A stretch of DNA of 64,000 bases, from contig NZ_RBLG01000002.1 of NCBI RefSeq assembly GCF_003634585.1, positions 248,001 to 312,000 on the forward strand. Reading direction: 5' to 3'. Every line of letters begins with the position of its first letter. Position 1 is the first letter of the stretch. The notes under the pieces are model-generated. The model was not told the origin of the DNA. It searched no databases and worked only from the letters and a program-made list of their open reading frames with translations. The position numbers and the translations under genes were made by a program. This stretch comes from Gillisia mitskevichiae. GTDB taxonomy: Bacteria; Bacteroidota; Bacteroidia; Flavobacteriales; Flavobacteriaceae. Shown in pieces: positions 10,107-18,929 of the stretch.

Positions 10107-11777
10107 TTATAATTTTCGATAGCTTTTAGCGATCATTTTATCAAGATAATCAAGGTCTGGTAAGGTAGTAACTTCTCTCCTTTTAGCTTGTTTAAAATAT
10201 ATAATTGCTTTCTTAAATTCTTTTTTCTGAAAATAATACTCTCCAGCTAAAGCATATGTTTTCCAATAATTTATATTTAGCTGAATCAAACTATCAAGAT
10301 CTTCAGTTTTAATAGGTTCTTCATCTGTAATCTGTTGATGGAGCTTTTTATACAGAACCCTAAAGTCTTCGTAGTCTTTAAATTTCTTAGTGTAAATAAA
10401 GTCATCTGCCGGAATTGTTTCCGAAGCATTTAGCACACTTTTATAATTCGATCCTTTTTCAAAGATCTCAAAAGCTTCTTCAAGATCATAAGCTATAAAA
10501 GCTCCTAACTGATAGGGATTTGCACTTACCCACACTTTTCTTTCTTCAGGTTTAAAAATAATTCCGTGATGTGCAAGTAACTGATTGATCGCTTTTTCAT
10601 TTCCTAGTCCCAGATCTACTCCTTTAAGTCCCTCTTTATTTCTTAAGATTGAAGCTGCTTTCTTTGGATCTAAAGAATTATTAGTAGCTACTAATTCCTT
10701 CATTCTATCATATCTATATTGAGAATGACTTTCTAAGATTGCTTCAGAATTTCTTCTATCATCTTGATATGCCTCACTCTGAAAATGATTACTGCAAATA
10801 AGCTGATCTGAATTTGGAACTTCATATACTCCAAAATTATTCGGAGATACTTCAATTAAGATCGCTTTATTTTCCGCAGCGCTTCCTATCATAATAGATT
10901 CTGAAACAAAAACTTCTCTTTTGCGTGCTATTGCAATGGCTTCTTCTGTGTTTTCGGCATATTGAAGGATCTCTCTAGCCACCAATGAAATGGGTGTTTT
11001 CGCTATTAATGGAATCATAGATTTTCCTGCATTTATGGTAACCGTAAGACCTTTATCATTCATCCCGCTTACTACCCCTATCATTCCTCCCCAAGTGTAC
11101 ATCATAAATTTGTGCCCTTCGGTCGGATTTACAAAAGCGACCATTTTTTCTTCAGCAAACTCATCGCCTGCATAAAAGTCGAAGTTCCTGCCAACTAGTA
11201 ATTTCCCGTCTTCGGTTTTAAGATCCCATGCGGCAAAAGAGGTACAACCAACTAACATTAGATCCTGTAGCGCATGTCCAATATCATGTGCTCCATGTAA
11301 ATACAACATTCGCACATATGCTGGGGCAAAACTATCATATTTTGGCAGTGCGAATCTTGACACTCCGTAAATCTCTTTTTTATATTCCTCAGGGACGTAG
11401 AGGTAGATCTTCCGGTTAAACCAACCAATCATTTTGCTTAAAAAATTTTGATAACCAACAGAAGGTACCAAAGTCTCGATCTTCGTCATAAACGCAGATT
11501 CTTGCTTATGCATTAACTCTCTAGTCAGGGAGCCATTTACGATCCCTCTTTCCAAAGCATCCCCTTCTAAATATAATTCCCAAATGCCATATTTGTTCTT
11601 CAGAAGTGTGTTTTTTCCTATGGAATAAAGGCTATCGTTATGTTTAGTTCTAAGGGTATCAATTTTTTCTATCCCAGAAATATCTGGAATTTTCTGCATA
11701 GATCTATTAATCCCACATGAGACTTGTAGAAGAATCATGAAAAGAACAGCCCCTAAACGAATTATATACAGTTTCAT
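10107..11777 (-). CDS. C45-family Ntn-type acyltransferase/peptidase lipoprotein
   Basis: A 556-residue lipoprotein. The lipobox is LQVSC with Cys21, so it should sit in the envelope. Residues about 60-450 form a C45 (acyl-CoA:6-APA acyltransferase-like) Ntn domain. The expected autocatalytic nucleophile is Cys178 in VGCTSFAAW, followed by LLVGRNFDFY and the GMNDKGLTVTINAG strand. The C-terminal 90 residues are helical and TPR-like (TYALAGEYYFQKKEFKKAIIYFKQA). Homologues are recurrent in flexirubin/aryl-polyene loci. It may hydrolyse or transfer an acyl or aryl amide/ester during final pigment assembly outside the cytoplasm; that role is inference. Confidence 0.8.
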   Translation of the reverse strand: MKLYIIRLGAVLFMILLQVSCGINRSMQKIPDISGIEKIDTLRTKHNDSLYSIGKNTLLKNKYGIWELYLEGDALERGIVNGSLTRELMHKQESAFMTKIETLVPSVGYQNFLSKMIGWFNRKIYLYVPEEYKKEIYGVSRFALPKYDSFAPAYVRMLYLHGAHDIGHALQDLMLVGCTSFAAWDLKTEDGKLLVGRNFDFYAGDEFAEEKMVAFVNPTEGHKFMMYTWGGMIGVVSGMNDKGLTVTINAGKSMIPLIAKTPISLVAREILQYAENTEEAIAIARKREVFVSESIMIGSAAENKAILIEVSPNNFGVYEVPNSDQLICSNHFQSEAYQDDRRNSEAILESHSQYRYDRMKELVATNNSLDPKKAASILRNKEGLKGVDLGLGNEKAINQLLAHHGIIFKPEERKVWVSANPYQLGAFIAYDLEEAFEIFEKGSNYKSVLNASETIPADDFIYTKKFKDYEDFRVLYKKLHQQITDEEPIKTEDLDSLIQLNINYWKTYALAGEYYFQKKEFKKAIIYFKQAKRREVTTLPDLDYLDKMIAKSYRKL

Positions 11778-11788
11778 CTTTCGGTTTG

Positions 11789-14770
11789 TTAAACCATTTT
11801 TTGAAGCAAGATTACTCCATTCTGTCTATAAAGGATCTCAAAGTTTGAGTCTACGATCCATTGATAGGCGTAACCCTCATCTAAAATAATCACTTTTTGA
11901 ACATGTTTTGCAACTAATTGATGGATCTCTTTTTCAAACACATTATTAGAAGATCTGGAGATCACGATCGATTTAAATTCTGTGAAGTTCTCGGGAAGCT
12001 CATTTTTAAATTCCAGTTGCTGAGATCTAGTTGCGTAACAATTATTAGCGATCTGAAGTTTTTCCTGATTTATTTCCAATCCAGTAATTAAATTCTTAGG
12101 ATTCTTAAAATGTAGATAAATTGGTAACAGCCCGAAACCTGAATAAAAATGAAGAATATTTTCATTTTCTAAAAATTCAGCAAGCTTTAGATAACGTTCT
12201 CTATTCTTATCGAAATCTTTCTTTACCGTTCTAAATATCTTTTTATATCTATAATTAGCAATGATCTCTTTTTTAAAATACAGTTTATCCTTAGTCGAAT
12301 TCCTATTAAAATTAAGAGCTAAGCCTAAGGCTGTATAAGGCGCCAAGCCTTTTTCTCTGGGTTTTATAAAAAGAAAATCAAAGATTGCACCTTGCAAAAT
12401 AAATGCAACCGAAACTGCCGAAAACACTCCAATAATAGATACTATAGAAATAGATCTCAAAGCCGGGTGCTTGGCAAAGAATAAAGCTCCAATTCCCAAT
12501 AAGGTCGTAATTACCGAGAGCAATATGGAAGTTCGATACGTTTTAAGAACCTTGGCTCCAAATTCATATTCCTTCAAAAATGCGTTGGTAATAAATATGC
12601 TATAATCTAAGCCCAATCCAAAGATGAAGGTGGAAATTATAATATTTAAAATGTTGAATTCAATATTAAAAAAAGCCATCATTCCTAAAGCGATCACCCA
12701 TGTAATTCCTATTGGCAAAAGGGTTAGAAAACTTAACATCAAAGATCTATAACAGATTAAAAGTATTAGAAAAACAGCAATTATAGAGTAACTAATCAAC
12801 TGGTTAAAATCACTTTTTAAATTCCCTAGAAAGCTCTGGTTTAATTGCTTTCTATCTATTACCACAACATTCTTAGTTTCCTTTATTGTCGAAAGAATTC
12901 CCTTCGAGGATGTGGGATCCAAATTTATAGAAGTAGTTACGGTTGCAAGACCTGGCTTAGAAGATAAAAAATCATCTAGATATAAAGTTTTTGTATTTCT
13001 GTAGTCTTCAAGATAAATAGGATCAAAATCCTTAGAAATTTGATCATACAGGCTTTCAAAACTCTCTGGTCTAAATCCGAATTCTGAAGACTCTGCAATT
13101 AATGTGGACTTAAGGTTTTCTTGTCGTTCTAGAGTCCAGAATTCCTTCCACTTATTAATTTTTTCCAGTTGCGTATTTGTAGAAAGCACCACTCCCCCAA
13201 TACTACTAAATGCTTCTATATCGCCAGAATCCTTTAGAACATTTAATTTTTCATAGAGTTCATTATTTGCTTCCAAAGCTTCATCTGTAGTATTTCCATA
13301 AGTTACCAGATAAATCGATTTTGCTGCATTACCAGCAATAGCTTGAACTTCTTTTTCAGCTTGCTTAATTTCCGAAGGCTCAAAATTTATTGCTGAAAGG
13401 TCATTATTGAATTGAACTTTTGTAAAATAAAAAAGACTAAAAATGAACAAACCTAAGATTGCTATTATTAGATAAGGCTTCTTATGATAAGCTATTCCCG
13501 CAATCTTATCTATAAAGGTCTCTTTTGTAATTACTTTTTCTGTTGGTACATTATATAAAATAGGAATTAGGACAAGTGCAACAACAGAAGCGACTAAAAC
13601 ACTAACTGCTGCAAATATTCCTAAATCATTTAAAGCCTCACTTTTAACGAATAAAAGACATAAAAAAGCCACTGCGGTAGTACAGCTACTCATTAAAATA
13701 GGTGCCGTTACGTCCTTATATAAATGAGAAAGATCATTATTATTTTTATAATGCGTGAGTATATGCAAGGCGTAATCTAAACTGATCCCTAATAAAATTG
13801 CTCCTATCCCAACAGAAATTGCCGAAATACTACCTTTAAAAACATATAGTACAGCAATGGCAGTAATTCCACCTATAATACTTGGAACAAATAATATTAG
13901 TGGAATATAGATCCTTCGGTAATAAAAAAATAATAGTAGTAAAAGCACTCCGCTAGCAAAGCCAAGAGTTAATTTTATGTCCTTTTTTATCTGGTTGGCA
14001 TTGGCTACAGAATATAGAACACCCCCGAAAAATTGGGATTTAACCGATGAGTATTCCGCATTTAAAGAATTTTGAAGCTGATTTAATTCTTTTATAAACA
14101 CAGCATTTTTATCTGTTTCTGAAGCTGGATACGTTGGCGACAAGAATAGCAATAAATGCTTTTCATCTTTAGTTAAAAGGAAACTATTATATAATTTAAA
14201 ATCATCACCAACCTGTAATTCTTCGAGCTTTTTCAAACCAAGATTTGTGAAAGAAAGTGGATCTTTAAAAATAAAATCTTTGGTTACCAGACCAGTGGGA
14301 GAAATAATGCTTTTATAATCATTTTTTAAACGTTGCTGAATGGTATCTAATTCCAACCGATCACTTATGGTCTGGTAATCGGAATTATTTAAAAATAACG
14401 GTAAATTATTGTAAACAAAACCATAGATCTCCAAGATCCCTTCCTCTGGTACTTTTCCTTGAATATTCTTTACATAGCTTGGAAGCTTAGAATTTATAGA
14501 ATCTATAAACCGTTGTGCATATTCGGTTAGTTCTTCCGGAGAATTATTTTCTGAAGTCGCAGAAATTGTAACAATGATCTTATCTGAGAACTCAGTTTGA
14601 TTCAAGACTTTCTTAAGCACATCCTGCTGTGCTCCTTCCGGAATAAGGCTGGTAATATCTTCTTCTAAATTTATCTTAGATGCCAAAAATGACAACAAGG
14701 ATAAGATCAGGATTCCTGAAAATATCGCAAGAAATTTATGTTGCTTTAAATACTGGTTAAAGTGGAACAT
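11789..14770 (-). CDS. MMPL/RND-family exporter fused to a methyltransferase-like domain
   Basis: A 993-residue protein. Residues 1 to about 805 form an RND/MMPL transporter: two repeats, each with one helix (12-31), a large periplasmic domain and a five-helix bundle, with conserved GAILLGISLDYALHIL and FIFGLGLDYSIFITN. This is the likely exporter of the finished pigment. Residues about 870-993 are soluble and look like a Rossmann methyltransferase: HFYSGFGLLPIYL in the motif I position and GLEIN (acidic residue 899) at the end of strand 2. Motif I lacks the usual DxGxGxG pattern, so SAM binding may be weak or lost. It abuts the upstream gene with no gap. Confidence 0.85.
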   Translation of the reverse strand: MFHFNQYLKQHKFLAIFSGILILSLLSFLASKINLEEDITSLIPEGAQQDVLKKVLNQTEFSDKIIVTISATSENNSPEELTEYAQRFIDSINSKLPSYVKNIQGKVPEEGILEIYGFVYNNLPLFLNNSDYQTISDRLELDTIQQRLKNDYKSIISPTGLVTKDFIFKDPLSFTNLGLKKLEELQVGDDFKLYNSFLLTKDEKHLLLFLSPTYPASETDKNAVFIKELNQLQNSLNAEYSSVKSQFFGGVLYSVANANQIKKDIKLTLGFASGVLLLLLFFYYRRIYIPLILFVPSIIGGITAIAVLYVFKGSISAISVGIGAILLGISLDYALHILTHYKNNNDLSHLYKDVTAPILMSSCTTAVAFLCLLFVKSEALNDLGIFAAVSVLVASVVALVLIPILYNVPTEKVITKETFIDKIAGIAYHKKPYLIIAILGLFIFSLFYFTKVQFNNDLSAINFEPSEIKQAEKEVQAIAGNAAKSIYLVTYGNTTDEALEANNELYEKLNVLKDSGDIEAFSSIGGVVLSTNTQLEKINKWKEFWTLERQENLKSTLIAESSEFGFRPESFESLYDQISKDFDPIYLEDYRNTKTLYLDDFLSSKPGLATVTTSINLDPTSSKGILSTIKETKNVVVIDRKQLNQSFLGNLKSDFNQLISYSIIAVFLILLICYRSLMLSFLTLLPIGITWVIALGMMAFFNIEFNILNIIISTFIFGLGLDYSIFITNAFLKEYEFGAKVLKTYRTSILLSVITTLLGIGALFFAKHPALRSISIVSIIGVFSAVSVAFILQGAIFDFLFIKPREKGLAPYTALGLALNFNRNSTKDKLYFKKEIIANYRYKKIFRTVKKDFDKNRERYLKLAEFLENENILHFYSGFGLLPIYLHFKNPKNLITGLEINQEKLQIANNCYATRSQQLEFKNELPENFTEFKSIVISRSSNNVFEKEIHQLVAKHVQKVIILDEGYAYQWIVDSNFEILYRQNGVILLQKMV

Positions 14771-15979
14771 TTATGGCTTGATAACCTGTTTTGGATTAGT
14801 CATCGAAAATAAGAAATAAAAGACAATCCACAGTGTTAAAGCAGTGAATGCTGCTAATGCCATGCTTCCTATAATATATTGCCACAAACTCTCCAAGATC
14901 TCTGTGGAAGAATCAAAATCAGATAAACTTAATTCCCATTTAAATCCATGTCCTGTGAGCACATATCCTACTTGATAACTTGCATAAATAATAATAGGTA
15001 TTAAGGGTGGAATGCTAATATTGGAAAATAGAAAAGCAATTACTTTATTCAATTTAAAACTAGCTGCAAGTATAAAAACCAATAAGGTATGAAGTCCCCA
15101 AAAAGGCGAGATCCCAACAAATACACCAAGTGCAATAGCAGCTGCTTTTTTATGTGCTGGTTCCTGATTCTTTAGCACATCCTCGTTCCAAAACTTTTTA
15201 AAGCCTTTATCCTTAAAATCCTGATATTTATTCCTGGGATGAATATATAGAAAGCTTACCAAAACGAACCACATGTATAATAAAACGATCCTAACAATAT
15301 CCATAAAAGGCCGGAAATGCGAAACCCGCTCTTCTCCTTCTTGATAAAGAACTTTAATTGGAATGTTTCTAACGTCTACCTTTCGCCAGACAGCTTTTAC
15401 AATGACTTCAATTTCAAACTCGAATTTTTTGGTATATAAGGGGATCTTATTAACGATCTCTAATGGATAGAGCCTGTAGCCACTTTGGGTATCATGTAAT
15501 TGATTCCCGGTAACCACTAAATACCAAAAATTGGAAAATTTATTACCCGTAGAACTTTTATCAGGAATCCCTATTTGATTCATATTTCGATCTCCCACTA
15601 ATAACATTTCCCTATCGCCGATTTTCTTTTTTTCTAATTCTGATAAAAAAACATCCAAATCATCTGCATAATGCTGCCCGTCCGAATCTAAAGTAATAGC
15701 ATACTTATAACCTGCGCTTTCAGCTAACTGAAAACCTTTTTTTAGTACGCTACCTTTCCCTTGATTGGAAGGCTTATGACAAATAGTGAGTTGGGAAAAT
15801 TGTTCAAGAATATGAATGGTGTCATCTATAGAACCATCATTTATAATAATAATATTGTTGGTATATACTAAAACATTCTGGATCACAGATGCCAGAGTTC
15901 TTTCATTATTATAAGTCGGGATCACTACACAACACTGTAAGGAGTCAAATCTAGATTGAAATATAGGTGCTGCGCTCAA
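14771..15979 (-). CDS. GT2 glycosyltransferase fused to DUF2062 domain
   Basis: A 402-residue fusion. Residues about 15-235 are a GT-A family 2 domain (CVVIPTYNNERTLASVI, IIINDGSIDDT, TLDSDGQHYADDL with the DxD-like DSD, and TQSGYRLYP), most like polyprenyl-phosphate or dolichol-phosphate glycosyltransferases. Residues about 270-395 are a DUF2062 domain with two or three membrane helices (LGVFVGISPFWGLHTLLVF). The pair is regularly found in aryl-polyene/flexirubin loci, but the step is not assigned. The start is TTG; no ATG precedes the first strand. The gap to the dehydratase gene is 72 bases. Confidence 0.8.
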   Translation of the reverse strand: MSAAPIFQSRFDSLQCCVVIPTYNNERTLASVIQNVLVYTNNIIIINDGSIDDTIHILEQFSQLTICHKPSNQGKGSVLKKGFQLAESAGYKYAITLDSDGQHYADDLDVFLSELEKKKIGDREMLLVGDRNMNQIGIPDKSSTGNKFSNFWYLVVTGNQLHDTQSGYRLYPLEIVNKIPLYTKKFEFEIEVIVKAVWRKVDVRNIPIKVLYQEGEERVSHFRPFMDIVRIVLLYMWFVLVSFLYIHPRNKYQDFKDKGFKKFWNEDVLKNQEPAHKKAAAIALGVFVGISPFWGLHTLLVFILAASFKLNKVIAFLFSNISIPPLIPIIIYASYQVGYVLTGHGFKWELSLSDFDSSTEILESLWQYIIGSMALAAFTALTLWIVFYFLFSMTNPKQVIKP

Positions 15980-16051
15980 ACAAAAAGGTTTTAAAAATGC
16001 AAAAGTATTGTTTATAAATGGAACAGATTAGTTCCTACGGAAATACTTGTG

Positions 16052-16420
16052 TTAAGAAATAGACTTATAAGTTGCACTGATCTTTAAGGAGATACTATCA
16101 TTCTGTTTAGCTATTCCTTTAAGTTTAAAATGCCCATCATCCAAAACTATAGAAGATTGTAAAATTAATTTCTCACAAACATTTGGATCTACAACTGCCA
16201 TAAATTTCACATTAGCAGCGGTCATCAATTGCAATTTTTTATTAGATCTTCGCTCTGCTTCCTCCTTAAAAAGTTGCATCAATATAACACCTGGAGTTAC
16301 GGGTCTATCTGGAAAATGACCTTTGTATAATTCATGATCCTTATTGATCTTCACCTCAGTTATGAATTCTCCTTCTAGTTCGGTTGAACTGGTTACTGAA
16401 TAAAAATCTTTTAAAAGCAT
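16052..16420 (-). CDS. FabZ-like 3-hydroxyacyl-ACP dehydratase, hotdog fold (ApeI-type)
   Basis: A 122-residue single hotdog domain. The FabZ signature is clear: KGHFPDRPVTPGVILMQ, with the catalytic-type His in GHFP. The usual FabZ EALAQ helix is replaced by LFKEEAERR. By position and size it corresponds to one of the two dehydratases (ApeI-like) of aryl-polyene synthesis, removing water from 3-hydroxyacyl-ACP to leave a conjugated double bond at each cycle. A second dehydratase lies at 22534. Confidence 0.85.
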   Translation of the reverse strand: MLLKDFYSVTSSTELEGEFITEVKINKDHELYKGHFPDRPVTPGVILMQLFKEEAERRSNKKLQLMTAANVKFMAVVDPNVCEKLILQSSIVLDDGHFKLKGIAKQNDSISLKISATYKSIS

Positions 16421-16487
16421 CTTCTATCTATTTTGAAATGCTAAAATAGAGAGAAAATTGAATTTGGAGGTACGTGTACTTGAATTT

Positions 16488-17108
16488 TTAATTCTGAAAA
16501 ACGGAAGGAGGTATAGGCTGATTAAATCTGATGTTTTTAAAATCGATCTCCGTATAATCTCCCGAGGCTTCCATAAGTCTCACGGTTATTACTACTAAAT
16601 TCCTATCGAAGAGCAGGATTATTTGGTTAAACATGTCTCTAATAGCATTGTCTTTAGGAACAATAACTGCCGAAATTAGATTGGTAGTTTTGAAATAAGA
16701 AACATCATAATTTTTTTTGTCTTCTAGTAGCTTACCATTAATACTACCCGAGATCAAAGTAACTAATTTTTCAAATAGTTTATTAGATTTTAGATCGGTG
16801 ACCGTTTTGTAACCATCGTCGTCTATAATAAGTTTGTCGTCTTTAAATAATATCTTATAATTATAAGGCTGCCTATATTCCCATTTAAGTATATCCGGCG
16901 CCATATAATATAATCTCCCGTTGCTAATAGCCGCGCCTTTCATCATTTTAATATACTTTGTCTGGAGAAAATCACTAGACAAAGTTTCTAAGCCGTCCGA
17001 TCGCTTAGAAACAATTTCTTTGAACTTCAGCGTTTCAGCTTCCGTTAAAGGAGTCTGCGCAAAAGTGGCTACCGAAATAAGAAAAATAACTAGTTTAAGA
17101 ATACGCAT
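16488..17108 (-). CDS. LolA-like outer-membrane lipoprotein carrier family protein
   Basis: A 206-residue exported protein. A signal peptide (LKLVIFLISVATFAQ) is followed by a LolA/LolB-fold domain with DFLQTKYIKMMKGAAISNGRLYY and a long C-terminal beta sheet ending QPIPPSVF. LolA-like proteins are standard members of aryl-polyene/flexirubin loci and are thought to carry the hydrophobic product across the periplasm alongside the MMPL exporter. I use the ATG at 17108 rather than the TTG one codon earlier. It overlaps the end of the deacetylase gene by 14 bases. Confidence 0.8.
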   Translation of the reverse strand: MRILKLVIFLISVATFAQTPLTEAETLKFKEIVSKRSDGLETLSSDFLQTKYIKMMKGAAISNGRLYYMAPDILKWEYRQPYNYKILFKDDKLIIDDDGYKTVTDLKSNKLFEKLVTLISGSINGKLLEDKKNYDVSYFKTTNLISAVIVPKDNAIRDMFNQIILLFDRNLVVITVRLMEASGDYTEIDFKNIRFNQPIPPSVFQN

Positions 17109-17865
17109 CAATTTGAAATAAATTATCTACCCTTACAGATCTATAATTGTTGGTTTGCAAAAATAACAACAATTGTTCCAATATTTCCACAGTTAGAAGA
17201 TTGTTATCGTGTAATAAAATTACATCGCCAGGTTTAATATTTTTAATGATCCTTTTTAAAATAAAATTCTTAGAATTTAGAACGGCATCATAAGATCTCA
17301 CATTCCAACCAATTACCTGATGTCCTGTTATATGCAATGCTCTCATCACCTTCGGATTAATAATTCCGAAGGGAGGGCGAAAGGTTTTTAATCTAATTCC
17401 ACCTATCTCAAAAGCGATGTCATTACAGTGATTTATTTCTTCAATTATTTTCTGAGTTCTCAAAAATCCCATTTTTCGTGTATGAGAAAATGTATGATTA
17501 CCAATCATATGCCCTTCATCTATAATTTGTTGAAAGATCGCTGGGTTTTCTTGTATATGTTTTCCAATGCAAAAAAAACTTGCCTTCATGTCAAACTTCT
17601 TTAATAGAGCTAAAATCTGCAAAGTGTTTTCTACCGGGCCATCATCAAATGTCAGTGCAATTTCTCTAGTTTCTATCCTTGAATTGCTGTTGTAAGCTTT
17701 TACAAAAAAATTCCATTGCACATTCGTGGAAACTAGCAATAAAAAAAGGAGATAAACTAGAACAACAAGCAGTAAGATCCAAATAGATAAAAATTGAAAA
17801 AATACCAAGATCACTCCCATGAGAAATAAGAGAATGACTATAATATTAAATGGTTTGTAATTCAA
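17095..17865 (-). CDS. Membrane-anchored polysaccharide deacetylase-like (CE4/NodB) protein
   Basis: A 256-residue protein with two N-terminal membrane helices (residues 7-46) and a NodB-homology domain. All CE4 signature residues are visible: LTFDDGP (D74, D75), the metal pair H124 and H128 in NHTFSH, FRPPFG, and DVILLHDN. The active site faces the periplasm if the helices are read as anchors. The substrate in a pigment locus is not obvious; an N- or O-acyl group on a lipid or sugar carrier is possible. The start is a TTG overlapping the previous gene's TGA, so translation is probably coupled. Confidence 0.85.
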   Translation of the reverse strand: MNYKPFNIIVILLFLMGVILVFFQFLSIWILLLVVLVYLLFLLLVSTNVQWNFFVKAYNSNSRIETREIALTFDDGPVENTLQILALLKKFDMKASFFCIGKHIQENPAIFQQIIDEGHMIGNHTFSHTRKMGFLRTQKIIEEINHCNDIAFEIGGIRLKTFRPPFGIINPKVMRALHITGHQVIGWNVRSYDAVLNSKNFILKRIIKNIKPGDVILLHDNNLLTVEILEQLLLFLQTNNYRSVRVDNLFQIDAYS

Positions 17866-18929
17866 GGCTTTTGTAATAGGATTAGGCTATGATTGCTGTT
17901 TGAAGAAAAATTATATATAAGGATGTTTTTAGGCTTTGTACTAGAAACGGTATTGAGTTTTAAAATAGCTGGAATTTCCTGCTTTTTTAGAATTAAACAG
18001 CTCAACCAAATTGCAAATCCGGATACAGTATTAAAATCTCCTGCCAGATGTTTATATGCAAGTTGGCAAGATTCAGCAAATATGCTGATTTGCAACTCCT
18101 CATAGATCTTATCTTGCTCTAAATCTCCATTTTTTCCTAGAAAAAAAATATCCAGATCTTTTAATTTCAACCCATTTCTAGATAAAAAATCAATGATCTT
18201 TTCCGAAATTTCGACTGAAGAAGAGTCGGTATTAAAATTCGATACTGCTTTTATTTTAGCGTAACAATTCTCGTTGTATTCGGTTGTTAAATTGAAGAAA
18301 AAAGCACCTTCAGAAGTGATAGTTCCCCTAGATCTCTGGGAGAACAAACCTAAGTTATCTATTTTCCCTTGTTTTAAAAATCCGTTCAGATTTCCAAATG
18401 AAGTGATCTTTTTAGAAATTTCGTCTACCCCACCTACCAAAACTGAATTCATAGAAAGTTTTTCTTTCAGTAATAAAATAGCATCTATTAAAGCAGATTC
18501 TAGAGAAGCGTTTTCTTGGGAATAAGTAAGGTTATATCCCGTACATTTTAAATTTAAAGCGATCTGTCCTCCTACTGTGTTATGAGTAGATTGAATAAAA
18601 GAGGTAGGAGTTAACAATTCTTCCTCCTGAGCGAGCATGCTTTCCAGAAATTTCTCTGTATCCTGTTTGCAGCCTTCGCCTGTACCTGTAATTATAGCAG
18701 CCGGAAGTTCAACATTGGCATCTTGCAAAGCTATTTTCCCAGCTGTAAGTCCCATTTTTATTGCTTTAGACATTCTTCTTAAAGCCATAGCAGGAATATA
18801 TTCTTTGAAATTTGGCGAAATAGCCTGAAATATATTCGAATTGTATATCACTGGTTTTTCTGAAAAAATACTTTCTTCAGTTTGCGCAGATATTGCTCCA
18901 ATCCCAGTAATATAAATAGCTCTACTCAT
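17862..18929 (-). CDS. Ketosynthase-like chain-length factor without active-site Cys
   Basis: A 355-residue member of the FabF thiolase fold. It aligns with the next ketosynthase through GTGEGC, FIQSTHNTVGGQIAL and VLVGGVDEI. The nucleophile segment reads TYSQENASLES where the active partner has TISTACSSGAN, so Asn140 stands where Cys should be. The catalytic His motifs are also eroded. This fits a chain-length factor that pairs with a true ketosynthase, like ApeC with ApeO in enterobacterial aryl-polyene synthesis. It overlaps the start-proximal ketosynthase gene by 8 bases, which favours 1:1 production. Confidence 0.8.
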   Translation of the reverse strand: MSRAIYITGIGAISAQTEESIFSEKPVIYNSNIFQAISPNFKEYIPAMALRRMSKAIKMGLTAGKIALQDANVELPAAIITGTGEGCKQDTEKFLESMLAQEEELLTPTSFIQSTHNTVGGQIALNLKCTGYNLTYSQENASLESALIDAILLLKEKLSMNSVLVGGVDEISKKITSFGNLNGFLKQGKIDNLGLFSQRSRGTITSEGAFFFNLTTEYNENCYAKIKAVSNFNTDSSSVEISEKIIDFLSRNGLKLKDLDIFFLGKNGDLEQDKIYEELQISIFAESCQLAYKHLAGDFNTVSGFAIWLSCLILKKQEIPAILKLNTVSSTKPKNILIYNFSSNSNHSLILLQKP

